A DNA stretch of 9,457 nucleotides, from positions 1 to 9,457 of the forward strand of contig CAZFAA010000069.1 of NCBI GenBank assembly GCA_964516605.1. The letters are read 5' to 3'. How positions within the stretch are numbered: the first letter of the stretch is position 1; every line of letters starts with the position of its first letter. The notes beneath the pieces are model-generated. The model made no database searches. It was not told the DNA's origin and worked only from the letters and a program-made list of their open reading frames with translations. Positions 1-6,273 of the stretch are shown here, in pieces. A program made the translations under genes and the position numbers. The stretch is from GCA-2732805 sp964516605. GTDB taxonomy: Bacteria; Pseudomonadota; Gammaproteobacteria; Coxiellales; Coxiellaceae.

Positions 1-275
1 CGTAAGGGCAAGGGCCAGGATGGCCCGTAGTCAATCCCTCTCTGCGCCACATTAAAATGCAAATGTTAGAAATTTAAAACTGTTACGGGGTATGCAAGAA
101 AAGGATTTGAACCCGAGAGGAGATAAATAAGTTGGGTTCGACAAATCAGCAGGATAGCTGATTTGGAGTGTGAGCAAAGCGAACAGCCCGTAAGGGCAAG
201 GGCCAGGATGGCCCGTAGTCAATCCCTCTCTGCGCCACATTAAGATGCAGGCAGATACTGGAAATTCAAAACTGC
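1..275. repeat. Direct repeat array, 188-bp period, hairpin-rich (left edge)
   Basis: Bases 1-60 recur at 189-248 with one mismatch (position 56 against 244). A weaker match continues to about 84/275, so one full unit and the start of a second are visible, and the array may extend off the left edge. The unit is rich in inverted repeats: gaaccc/gggttc (109-114 with 134-139), aaatcagc/gctgattt (143-150 with 157-164), gccc-gtaa-gggc (186-197) and gggcca-gga-tggccc (12-26, repeated at 200-214). The repeated core ends in caatccctctctgcgcca (35-52, 223-240), which loosely resembles the 3' end of a tRNA-Ser but has lost bases and has no partner strand here. No protein is convincing. The repeat itself is certain. 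The tRNA relationship is only a guess, since any parent gene lies outside the window. Confidence 0.85.
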
Positions 276-423
276 AGTGTGTTTGTAATGATGCATATAA
301 AATATGACGAGAACAGCGTGGGCTTTGCCCCATTGATTGCTCCTCCTTCGTAAACGTGAGGGAGAACACCCTTCTAATAAACGTGCTGTCATTTTTTGAC
401 GGTGAGCTAGCCCGAGAGTCAGT
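276..423 (+). other. Unique spacer upstream of folB
   Basis: This is non-coding DNA between the left repeat array and folB. It contains an AT-rich cATATAAAAT (295-303) that could be a -10 element, but no good -35 lies at the right distance, so no promoter is called. A small gggc-ttt-gccc hairpin (320-330) and a GTCA/TGAC pair around a T-run (388-400) are present, and neither looks like a full terminator. The folB ribosome-binding site is probably GAGAG at 414-418. The transcript for the folate genes most likely starts here. Confidence 0.4.
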
Positions 424-780
424 GTGAAATCAAAGCTGCATCTACAAGAATTAGTATTAAGTGTTTATTTTGGTGCAACACTTGAGGAGCAAGCGGTCGC
501 GCAAAACGTATCTTTGGATATATTGATCTGTTTTGAGCGTTTGCCAGCCGCGTGTCACAGCGATAAATTAGTAGATACTTTATGCTATGCGGCATTAACT
601 GAAGCGCTGCAAAAAAAATTTTCTGAGAGACGTTATCGATTGCTCGAAGCCTTGGGTTACGCTATTTATGACTATTTACTCAGTTACTTACCAGAAGGTG
701 TTAACGTGTTGCGTTTAGCGCTGACCAAGTCGCCGCCATTAGAATCATTGAGCCACGCTACGTTTATTATCGAGGCTTAG
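424..780 (+). CDS. folB: Dihydroneopterin aldolase (FolB)
   Basis: Likely converts 7,8-dihydroneopterin to 6-hydroxymethyl-dihydropterin plus glycolaldehyde in the cytoplasmic folate pathway. The 118-aa length is normal for this small tunnelling-fold enzyme. Residues in the expected places are Glu22 (the LEEQ segment after the first strand), Tyr55 in DTLCYAAL, Glu75 in LLEALG and a late lysine, Lys102. These match almost position for position the catalytic Glu22, Tyr54, Glu74 and Lys100 of the S. aureus enzyme. The usual lysine-proline pair reads TKSPP here, a small deviation. The start is GTG at 424, with GAGAG at 414-418; no ATG lies at a comparable position. The stop is one base before the start of folKP, so the two are almost certainly one operon. 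FolX (epimerase) is a related alternative, but the folate context favours FolB. Confidence 0.87.
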   Translation: MKSKLHLQELVLSVYFGATLEEQAVAQNVSLDILICFERLPAACHSDKLVDTLCYAALTEALQKKFSERRYRLLEALGYAIYDYLLSYLPEGVNVLRLALTKSPPLESLSHATFIIEA

Positions 781-781
781 T

Positions 782-2104
782 ATGACGTCTATAGTGATTG
801 GGATTGGTAGTAATTTAGAAAATCCATTGCAGCAAGTACGCAGGGCACTGCAGCACCTGCAGCAGATGCCTCAGTTATCCGATTTTCATTATTCGCCTTT
901 GTATCAGTCTGATGCATTGCTGAAGCCAGGGGCACCTGGTGCGTGGGATAAACCGTTTATTAATATGGCGGTGCGTGCTCAAACAAGCTTATCGCCGCAA
1001 GCTCTATTGACTGAGCTTAAAAGTATTGAACGCAAAATGGGTCGACAAGAAAGAGGTCATTGGTCAGCCCGTGAAATTGATTTTGATATTTTAGTGTTTG
1101 GACGTGAAACACTAAGCTCTTCTCACTTGACCATCCCACATACCCACTTGCTCGAACGCCCCTTTGCGCTGTGGCCATTACTCGATGTGTGGCCAGAATG
1201 GTCTTATCCTGAAATAGATAAGACGCTACAAGCTTGGGGTAATCGTTTTGATGGTAATGCACCGTTGCATACCCGCCAAATTGCTCAACGTGCTAGTGCA
1301 CCGTATTTAGTGGGGATTGTGAATCTAACGCTGGATTCATTTAGTGATGGTGGTCGTTTTGTTGATGTGGATCGCGCTTTATATCATATAGAGCAACTTG
1401 CAAAAGCTGGTGCTGATGTGATAGATATCGGTGCTGAATCGACCCGACCGGGTGCAACACCAGTGACACCTGAAGAAGAATGGCAGCGCCTTGAACCGTT
1501 ATTGGAACAAATCCCCGCACTTTGGACTAATTGCTTGATTCGTCCTGCCATCAGCCTGGATACCTACCATCAACAAACTGTTGCGCAGGCGCTCTCTTAT
1601 GGTATTGATTGGGTCAATGATCAAAGTGGGTGTCATGTAGAAGAGATTGTTGCGATGCTGGTGGGGACTCAAGTTGGTTATATTAGTATGCACAACTTAG
1701 GTATTCCAGCAAATAAATCGATAACATTACCCATCAATCAACCTGTTCTGCCTCTCCTAAAAGCATGGTGTGAGCAACGTTATCATTATTTAATTCAGTT
1801 AGGGCTTTTGCCAGCTCAAATTTTATTGGATGTGGGGGTTGGCTTTGGTAAAACGGCGCAGCAAAATCGTCAATTATTACAACAATGCTACCAGCTTACG
1901 GCAACAGGTGTGCCTCTTATGATAGGTCATTCGCGTAAATCATTTTTAAACCCAATTATGGCTATACCGTATGCAGATCGTGATTTAGAAACAGCGGTGC
2001 TCTCAGTTGATTTAGCGGATCAGGGTGTGCGGTATTTACGTGTACATGATATAGAGGCGACGCAACGTGCGTTGCGTGTCAAGGAGTATATGCAGCTGCC
2101 GTGA
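782..2104 (+). CDS. folKP: Bifunctional HPPK / dihydropteroate synthase (FolK-FolP fusion)
   Basis: A 440-aa fusion of two successive folate enzymes. Residues 1 to about 160 are HPPK, which pyrophosphorylates hydroxymethyl-dihydropterin: IGSN at 8-11, REIDFDIL at 97-104 with metal-binding aspartates 100 and 102, then the IPH...RPFALWPL end motif at 118-133. Residues about 174-440 are dihydropteroate synthase, which joins that product to 4-aminobenzoate and is the sulfonamide target: VNLTLDSFSDGG (180-191), DIGAESTRPGA (215-225), Asp260, WVND with Asn279, LDVGVGFGK (349-357), GHSRKSFL with Lys386 (382-389), and Arg420/His422 in LRVHDI. Two normally conserved prolines are replaced: the usual N-x-T-P-DSF has Leu, and the usual LDPG has Val. 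GAGG at 772-775, inside the folB end, serves as ribosome-binding site six bases before the ATG, suggesting translational coupling. Fused HPPK-DHPS enzymes are known, for example in Francisella. Confidence 0.95.
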   Translation: MTSIVIGIGSNLENPLQQVRRALQHLQQMPQLSDFHYSPLYQSDALLKPGAPGAWDKPFINMAVRAQTSLSPQALLTELKSIERKMGRQERGHWSAREIDFDILVFGRETLSSSHLTIPHTHLLERPFALWPLLDVWPEWSYPEIDKTLQAWGNRFDGNAPLHTRQIAQRASAPYLVGIVNLTLDSFSDGGRFVDVDRALYHIEQLAKAGADVIDIGAESTRPGATPVTPEEEWQRLEPLLEQIPALWTNCLIRPAISLDTYHQQTVAQALSYGIDWVNDQSGCHVEEIVAMLVGTQVGYISMHNLGIPANKSITLPINQPVLPLLKAWCEQRYHYLIQLGLLPAQILLDVGVGFGKTAQQNRQLLQQCYQLTATGVPLMIGHSRKSFLNPIMAIPYADRDLETAVLSVDLADQGVRYLRVHDIEATQRALRVKEYMQLP

Positions 2105-2197
2105 TGGCTCAATACGGGCCTTTTTGTTTAGAGTGGGTTGCTGCTACACGTTAGAATTGGGGCGCGTTTAACATATCATGAAATATAGGTTTTGCAG

Positions 2198-3058
2198 ATG
2201 TATTTTTTTTACAATGGTGATTTTTTAGAGAGCGATACAACGGCAATTAGCTTGAGTGATAGGGGGTTACTTTATGGAGATGGATTATTTACAACTTTTA
2301 AAGCAATTGATGCTGTTTTATTGCATTTTCCACAACACATTCAGCGGCTGAAAAAAACGGCGTCCTTTCTCGGTATACCCTGGGTTTACTCTGAATCACA
2401 GTTGTATGAATATTGTCAGCAACTATTGCAGGTAAATCAGTTAACCGATCATAAAACAGCTGTTCTTCGAATTACGTTGAGTCGAGGTGCTGTAGCTGAA
2501 CGCAACAGTCAGATGAATCAAGGCAAGCCTATGTTGATGATTACGGCTGCAGCGTATTATGAGCCTACTGATTATTATCCGCGTTTATGTATTACCTCGG
2601 TGCGGCGCAATGACTTTTCTGCTTTGGTGCAGCATAAAACATTAAATTATTTAGAGCCAATTTTGGCGCGCCAAGAGGCACGGCAGCGTGGTTTTGATGA
2701 TGGGATTTTTTTAAATACACAAGGAGTGTTGACCGAGGCTGCAGTTGCAAATTTATTTTTTGTGCATAATGGTGTGGTGATTACGCCACCAGTAGAAGAT
2801 GGTCTCTTGCCAGGAATTATGCGCGCCATGGTGATCACGTTGTGTCAGCAGCATGGCATTCCTATGCAGCAAATTTCGGTTCATCCTAGTCAAATTCAAC
2901 ATATGCAAGAAGCTTTTTTAACCAATAGTCTAATCGGTATTCAATCGATTGCGTGTATTGACGAGCATCTTTTATCTCATGGTGCAGCCGCCTTATTCAC
3001 GCAAAACATTAAAACTGCGTACCTCTTGCAGCAAGGCAAAAGAGCCAAAAATAAGTAG
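2198..3058 (+). CDS. pabC: Aminodeoxychorismate lyase (PabC)
   Basis: A PLP-dependent fold-type-IV enzyme that splits 4-amino-4-deoxychorismate into 4-aminobenzoate and pyruvate, supplying the second substrate of the FolP domain encoded upstream. From ATG 2198 it is 286 aa. Visible are DRGLLYGDGLFTTFKA (21-36), Arg91 and LSRGAV (94-99), the PLP-binding lysine (Lys147) in QHKTLNYLEPILARQEA (145-161), Glu180 in LTEAAVANLFFV, the phosphate-binding LLPGIMR (203-209) and TNSLIGIQSI (242-251). A TTG six bases upstream is also in frame. The ATG is preferred because AGG at 2187-2189 is spaced 8 bases from it and only 2 from the TTG. Branched-chain or D-amino-acid transaminases share this fold; GDGLFTT and the folate context favour PabC. 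The 3' end overlaps convergent folC by 66 bp. Confidence 0.9.
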   Translation: MYFFYNGDFLESDTTAISLSDRGLLYGDGLFTTFKAIDAVLLHFPQHIQRLKKTASFLGIPWVYSESQLYEYCQQLLQVNQLTDHKTAVLRITLSRGAVAERNSQMNQGKPMLMITAAAYYEPTDYYPRLCITSVRRNDFSALVQHKTLNYLEPILARQEARQRGFDDGIFLNTQGVLTEAAVANLFFVHNGVVITPPVEDGLLPGIMRAMVITLCQQHGIPMQQISVHPSQIQHMQEAFLTNSLIGIQSIACIDEHLLSHGAAALFTQNIKTAYLLQQGKRAKNK

Positions 3059-4189
3059 TAGTGCATTTTCGGTTGTTGCAGTGATCAGCGCCTGTTGATA
3101 GGCATCAATGATGCTGCTGCAGTAAGTTGCTTGCTGTTTAATTGATTGAGTGTGCGTTTGTAATAATGGTAATGACATCGTGCGTGGATGCTGTATAGGT
3201 GCTATCCACCAGTGTTCAACGGTATCGCTCATGATCTCAACCATCTGTTGAACGGCTTTATCAGCAAATGCGCAGAATACAGCGTAATAGCGTTGTTTAG
3301 GGTAAGTCTGCCTGATATGTTTGCGCAACATGCTGATGGCATCTGGATTGTGTCCGACATCCCATAATTGTGGTATTGGATGTGCCGTGTATTCAAAGCG
3401 CCCTGGAATAGTTAGATTGTGTAGCGCATTGTCGATCGCATGTTGTGTAACAGGTAGTATCGTCTTGAATAGATCTATTGCTTTGAGTGCGCACGCAATC
3501 GAGTTATCAGCATAACGCGTTTTAATAGCAGGTTGCAGGAAGTCCTGACCATATTGGTAAACCGTGACGTGTTGTTTTTTTGCTAAATCGCGCACGAGTA
3601 TTGGGATATCTGTATTGCCTAGGATGAGTACTTTATTGGGGCGCATGATGCCTGCTTTTTGATAAGCTATTTGGTCCCGCGTATCACCAAGCCAGGCTTG
3701 GTGCTCAAGTTCAACGTTGGTAATGATGGCCGCATCTGCATCCACTACATTCACTGCGTCTTCGCGTCCGCCCATACCCACTTCGAGCAGCACAATATCA
3801 GGGTGATGTTGTTGGAAAAACCACAGTGCCGCCAGCGTCCACCATTCAAATTCGGTTAAGTGAATATCTGCGCAGGCGTGATCAATCGCTGCGAAAGCCA
3901 GGCACAGCTGCGCTTCGGTAATGTTTTGTTGATCATAGCGGATTTGTTCGCGAGGATGGTATAGAAACGGCGAATGAAATAATGCTGTTTTATAGCCAGC
4001 TTGTTTATAAATGGCTTCTAATGCGAATACACAGGTACCTTTACCATTGGTGCCTGTCACGATCACGACAGGACAATTAAAGAGTGAAACACCTAGTCTT
4101 TCAGCAACTTTACGAATACGTACTAAACCTAATTCAATTTGTTGGTTATGATGTTGTGATAGATAAGCAAGCCATTCTTGATAGGTCAT
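2993..4189 (-). CDS. folC: Dihydrofolate synthase / folylpolyglutamate synthase (FolC)
   Basis: An ATP-dependent Mur-ligase-family enzyme that adds glutamate to dihydropteroate (making dihydrofolate) and usually extends the polyglutamate tail. From ATG 4189 it is 398 aa. Landmarks are the N-terminal WLAYL...IELGLVRI, the P-loop GTNGKGT (46-52), HSP..L....EQIR (72-84), EVGMGGREDAVN (136-147), LEH at 161-163, TIPGRFE (260-266), WDVGHNPDA (276-284) and a C-terminal FGSFALLQEV (381-390). The family consensus GGRLDATN reads GGREDAVN here. The frame stays open up to an ATG at 4249, but that extension would run through the tRNA-Arg terminator. ATG 4189 has AGGAAG (4201-4206) 11 bases upstream and begins at the usual family N-terminus. 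It converges on pabC. In many gammaproteobacteria folC sits near accD; here it is with other folate genes. Confidence 0.94.
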   Translation of the reverse strand: MTYQEWLAYLSQHHNQQIELGLVRIRKVAERLGVSLFNCPVVIVTGTNGKGTCVFALEAIYKQAGYKTALFHSPFLYHPREQIRYDQQNITEAQLCLAFAAIDHACADIHLTEFEWWTLAALWFFQQHHPDIVLLEVGMGGREDAVNVVDADAAIITNVELEHQAWLGDTRDQIAYQKAGIMRPNKVLILGNTDIPILVRDLAKKQHVTVYQYGQDFLQPAIKTRYADNSIACALKAIDLFKTILPVTQHAIDNALHNLTIPGRFEYTAHPIPQLWDVGHNPDAISMLRKHIRQTYPKQRYYAVFCAFADKAVQQMVEIMSDTVEHWWIAPIQHPRTMSLPLLQTHTQSIKQQATYCSSIIDAYQQALITATTENALLLIFGSFALLQEVRSFNVLRE

Positions 4190-4212
4190 GGTGAGATATG
4201 CTTCCTGAATCC

Positions 4213-4243
4213 TAAATAAAGAACCCACTATGAAAGTGGGTTC
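4213..4243 (-). terminator. Rho-independent terminator of tRNA-Arg
   Basis: A perfect 9-bp inverted repeat, gaacccact (4221-4229) with agtgggttc (4235-4243), has a 5-base loop. On the - strand it is followed by tttattta (4220-4213). It begins 7 bases past the CCA end of the tRNA, so it should end the tRNA-Arg transcript. folC lies just downstream on the same strand and probably has its own promoter or relies on readthrough. Confidence 0.8.
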
Positions 4244-4250
4244 GTTCATT

Positions 4251-4327
4251 TGGCGCGCCCGGAAGGAGTCGAACCTCCGACCACCTAGTTCGTAGCCAGG
4301 TACTCTATCCAGCTGAGCTACGGGCGC
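4251..4327 (-). tRNA. tRNA-Arg (anticodon ACG)
   Basis: Read on the - strand, this 77-nt sequence folds as a standard tRNA. The acceptor stem is GCGCCCG/CGGGCGC (4327-4321 with 4261-4255), with discriminator G and an encoded CCA (4253-4251). The D-arm is AGCTCAGCTGGATAGAGT. The anticodon stem CCTGG/CTAGG carries loop CTACGAA, giving anticodon ACG (read as ICG, Arg CGU/CGC/CGA). The T-arm has GGTTCGACTCC. All stems close. Its first 19 nt are duplicated twice more on its 5' side within the tandem array. Confidence 0.97.
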
Positions 4328-4739
4328 ATAACTTTTTCAATGTATTTATTAAGCAGTTTTCGAAACAGAGATTAAGCCTCTGAGAATCGTTACTGCTTGG
4401 CATCCCTGCCGAGGGTTCATCTTTCTAGGATAACCCTGCCCGAACTTGTAATGCTGCGCTTGCTCGCATTACTCCCTGTTCGGTCGTTCGCCTTCGCTGT
4501 GCTCGGTCTTACCCAGCTGAGCTACGGGCGCATAACTTTTTCAATGTATTTATTAAGCAGTTTTCGAAACAGAGATTAAGCCTCTGAGAATCGTTACTGC
4601 TTGGCATCCCTGCCGAGGGTTCATCTTTCTAGGATAACCCTGCCCGAACTTGTAATGCTGCGCTTGCTCGCATTACTCCCTGTTCGGTCGTTCGCCTTCG
4701 CTGTGCTCGGTCTTACCCAGCTGAGCTACGGGCGCATAA
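4309..4739. repeat. tRNA-Arg 5'-end tandem array (two 204-bp units plus remnant)
   Basis: Units 4309-4512 and 4513-4716 match base for base, and a 23-bp third start lies at 4717-4739. Each begins on the + strand with ccagctgagctacgggcgc, the complement of the first 19 nt of tRNA-Arg. The first copy of that 19-mer is inside the functional tRNA. The remaining 185 bp are strongly palindromic: aagcagt/actgctt (4351-4357, 4392-4398) enclosing cagag/ctctg (4366-4370, 4378-4382); agggtt/aaccct (4412-4417, 4432-4437); and ccgaac/gttcgg (4440-4445, 4478-4483) enclosing gtaatgc/gcattac (4448-4454, 4466-4472). Complete identity implies recent duplication or gene conversion. The layout recalls the E. coli tyrT rtT repeats, except that those lie 3' of a tRNA and carry its last 19 nt. 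Short open frames in the units (from 4397 and 4601) look spurious. Confidence 0.97.
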
Positions 4740-4917
4740 TAATTTCTCTTAATTACAAAGAGGTAGGCATATTAGCTACAAAATAACTAAATGTCTAGCC
4801 TGGAGGGGTTTTTTATTTCAGCTTTAAAAGGGTGTATGATGGTTAACCTGTGCTTTTTAGAATCTGCGTTGATTGCTGAGACTTAGGCCTTAGGCAGTTG
4901 GTAACTTAGGTTGAATA
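4740..4917 (+). other. Unique spacer between the tRNA array and the permease gene
   Basis: Non-coding DNA separating two divergent transcription units. Besides the - strand tRNA promoter candidate, it holds TATGAT (4835-4840) preceded by TG, and TAGAAT (4858-4863), as possible -10 elements for the permease; neither has a good -35. AGG at 4908-4910 is the likely ribosome-binding site for the ATG at 4918. A ggaggggtttttt stretch (4802-4814) has no adequate stem and is not called a terminator. Confidence 0.4.
4752..4781 (-). promoter_or_regulatory. Candidate promoter for tRNA-Arg and its upstream array
   Basis: On the - strand, TTGTAG (4781-4776) and TGTAAT (4757-4752) are separated by 18 bases. 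The -10 matches 5 of 6 consensus bases; the -35 only 3 of 6. It lies just outside the array, so transcription would start near 4745 and cross both 204-bp units before reaching the mature tRNA. No better promoter was seen between the array and the tRNA. Confidence 0.35.
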
Positions 4918-5691
4918 ATGCATTTTAGCTTACAACTTTTGCAATATATATTTCTTTTTGTGGCCGCTTTTTTTGCCAGCACGATCGATGCCATCGCTGG
5001 AGGGGGCGGTTTAATTCTTCTGCCTAGTCTTTTAGGTGTGGGGATTGCACCAGCGACAGCGTTAGGTACCAATCGTTTACAAAGCACTGTCGGCGAAGTG
5101 GTGGCTGCATTTCGTTTTCACAGAGGCGGGCACATCCAAATTAAAGAATTATGGCTCGGATTTATGCTCACTGCGATTGCTGCAGCTGGCGGATCGCTGT
5201 CAATTATGGCGCTTCAGCCTGAGCATTTGATGAAAATTCTTTCTTTTGTTTTGTTGGCGATTTTTATATTTTTTATTTTTTCCCCTTCATTGAAGGATGA
5301 GCAAATAAGGCAACGTGTGAAACCTGTAACTTTTTATGTATGTGTTGGGATGGCCATTGGGTTTTACAATGGTTTTTTAGGGCCTGGAACGGGATCGATG
5401 TGGATTTTAGCGTTGATGTATTTTATGGGATTGCCTATGAATAAAGCGGTGATGCAGGCAAAGCCCTTTAATACCGTTGGTAATATTGCTTCGCTTATTT
5501 GTTTTGGACTGCAGGGGCATATTGCGTATTGGACCTTACTGATAATGGCGCCGGGGCAAATTCTGGGAGCCAGTTTGGGGTCGCAATTGGTGATGAAGCA
5601 CGGAACGCGTTTGGTCCGCCCTATGTTTACTTTGGTTTTTAGCTTATTGATGATTAAATTGTTTTATTCTAGTTTTAGTAGTCACCCTTAA
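4918..5691 (+). CDS. TauE/SafE family membrane permease, YfcA-like
   Basis: A 257-aa hydrophobic inner-membrane protein of the TauE/SafE (anion permease/exporter) family, closest in my recollection to E. coli YfcA. Visible family features are the duplicated half-motif STIDAIAGGGGLILLP (21-36) with APATALGTNRLQ (44-55), and in the second half GFYNGFLGPGTGS (148-160) with AVMQAKPFNTVGNIAS (177-192) and GQILGASLGSQLV (213-225). About eight membrane segments are apparent, at roughly 8-28, 34-50, 78-98, 105-123, 137-156, 160-175, 186-225 and 235-252. Relatives have been linked to export or uptake of sulfur-containing anions such as sulfite or sulfoacetate, but the substrate cannot be read from this sequence. 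AGG at 4908-4910 lies 7 bases before the ATG. It appears to be a single-gene unit with a weak terminator at its stop codon. Confidence 0.88.
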   Translation: MHFSLQLLQYIFLFVAAFFASTIDAIAGGGGLILLPSLLGVGIAPATALGTNRLQSTVGEVVAAFRFHRGGHIQIKELWLGFMLTAIAAAGGSLSIMALQPEHLMKILSFVLLAIFIFFIFSPSLKDEQIRQRVKPVTFYVCVGMAIGFYNGFLGPGTGSMWILALMYFMGLPMNKAVMQAKPFNTVGNIASLICFGLQGHIAYWTLLIMAPGQILGASLGSQLVMKHGTRLVRPMFTLVFSLLMIKLFYSSFSSHP

Positions 5692-5716
5692 GATTTGATT
5701 TTTAGGGTATTTTTTT
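5684..5716 (+). terminator. Probable terminator after the permease gene
   Basis: accct (5684-5688) can pair with agggt (5704-5708), extended by A/T pairs across a one-base bulge, and is followed by a run of seven T (5710-5716). The stem is short and overlaps the stop codon, so termination may be partial. Confidence 0.5.
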
Positions 5717-5833
5717 GATCTTAATTTTTATTTGGCGAAACATAACTTAAGCCTTTTTTAGGAAAGCTATATTTTTTTGTTGAATATCTGTACATCCCAT
5801 GATAGGCTCAAATTTTTTAACGAGGATTTTATA

Positions 5834-6187
5834 ATGAACTTTAACAAAATAATGGTCATCGCTGCAGCTGTTTCTTTATCCGTTTTATCGGTAGATGGCT
5901 TTGCTGCGAAACTCGATGGTGCAACTGTGACGAATAACTCAGGGGCTACAGCAACATTTAGCGGTACGTGTACCGGTGTTACTTTTCCGTCGCCTTTAGC
6001 AAATGGGCAAAGTGCTAGTATTAATTTTAGTCAAGATACAGCCAGTGTATGTACGGCACTTGTATATAATTTTGTTAATGGATCGTGTACATTTAGTTTT
6101 AACCCTCACACTATGAAATTTACCACATCAACTGATTCAGCATGTAACACTGCTATGGAAGCCACATTGCAACTGACTAAACCCTAG
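5834..6187 (+). CDS. Small predicted exported protein with four cysteines, function unknown
   Basis: I do not recognise this 117-aa protein. The N-terminus (MNFNKIMVIAAAVSLSVLS...) looks like a Sec signal peptide: a short positive start, a hydrophobic core at about 6-20, and likely cleavage near GFA/A around residue 24. The mature part is small, rich in Ser, Thr, Asn and Ala, and has cysteines at 46, 73, 85 and 104, enough for two disulfides. Alternating short hydrophobic stretches suggest a beta-rich secreted or periplasmic domain. An in-frame TTG at 5777 would add 19 residues and hide the signal peptide. ATG 5834 is preferred because GAGG (5822-5825) lies 8 bases upstream. It has flanking terminators on both sides, so it is probably transcribed alone. 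No cell-wall anchor or lipobox is seen. Confidence 0.75.
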   Translation: MNFNKIMVIAAAVSLSVLSVDGFAAKLDGATVTNNSGATATFSGTCTGVTFPSPLANGQSASINFSQDTASVCTALVYNFVNGSCTFSFNPHTMKFTTSTDSACNTAMEATLQLTKP

Positions 6188-6205
6188 GATTTGCTCTGAA
6201 TCTTC

Positions 6206-6237
6206 AAAAAACGCGTTTTTAAAACGCGTTTTTTTTT
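6206..6237 (+). terminator. Strong Rho-independent terminator
   Basis: aaaaaacgcg (6206-6215) pairs with cgcgtttttt (6225-6234), and the inner tttt/aaaa can extend the stem. A T-run reaches 6237. The A-run on the other side could let it work in both directions. It ends the small exported gene 18 bases after its stop and isolates it from lipA. Confidence 0.88.
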
Positions 6238-6264
6238 GCCAGATTGGAAGCGCAAGGGTATACT
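6236..6264 (+). promoter_or_regulatory. lipA promoter, near-consensus sigma-70
   Basis: TTGCCA (6236-6241) and TATACT (6259-6264) each match 5 of 6 consensus bases and are 17 bp apart, the preferred spacing. The -35 overlaps the end of the preceding terminator's T-run. The expected transcription start is near 6271, only about three bases before the chosen lipA ATG. Confidence 0.65.
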
Positions 6265-6273
6265 GCATCCCCT

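Noticed and set aside
52..369. 105-aa - strand reading frame
   Set aside because: It spans the left repeat array and its flank, has an atypical composition with no domain, and is explained by hairpin-rich repeats.
2104..2126. ggc-gcc hairpin followed by five T after folKP
   Set aside because: The stem is only about 3 bp with a 9-base loop; too weak to call a terminator, so pabC may be co-transcribed with folKP.
4190..4249. 20-residue N-terminal extension of FolC starting at ATG 4249
   Set aside because: It would translate the tRNA-Arg terminator hairpin. ATG 4189 has a Shine-Dalgarno and begins where FolC proteins normally begin.
4309..4739. Array considered as a CRISPR
   Set aside because: The repeated unit is 204 bp and identical throughout, with no short repeats separated by unique spacers and no cas genes.
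4397..4786. Two near-identical small + strand reading frames (4397-4579, 4601-4786) inside the tRNA-Arg repeats, about 45 residues shared
   Set aside because: They start at TTG with no ribosome-binding site, run into tRNA sequence, and lie in palindromic DNA transcribed on the other strand. The E. coli rtT repeat is said to encode a tiny protein, but nothing supports that here.
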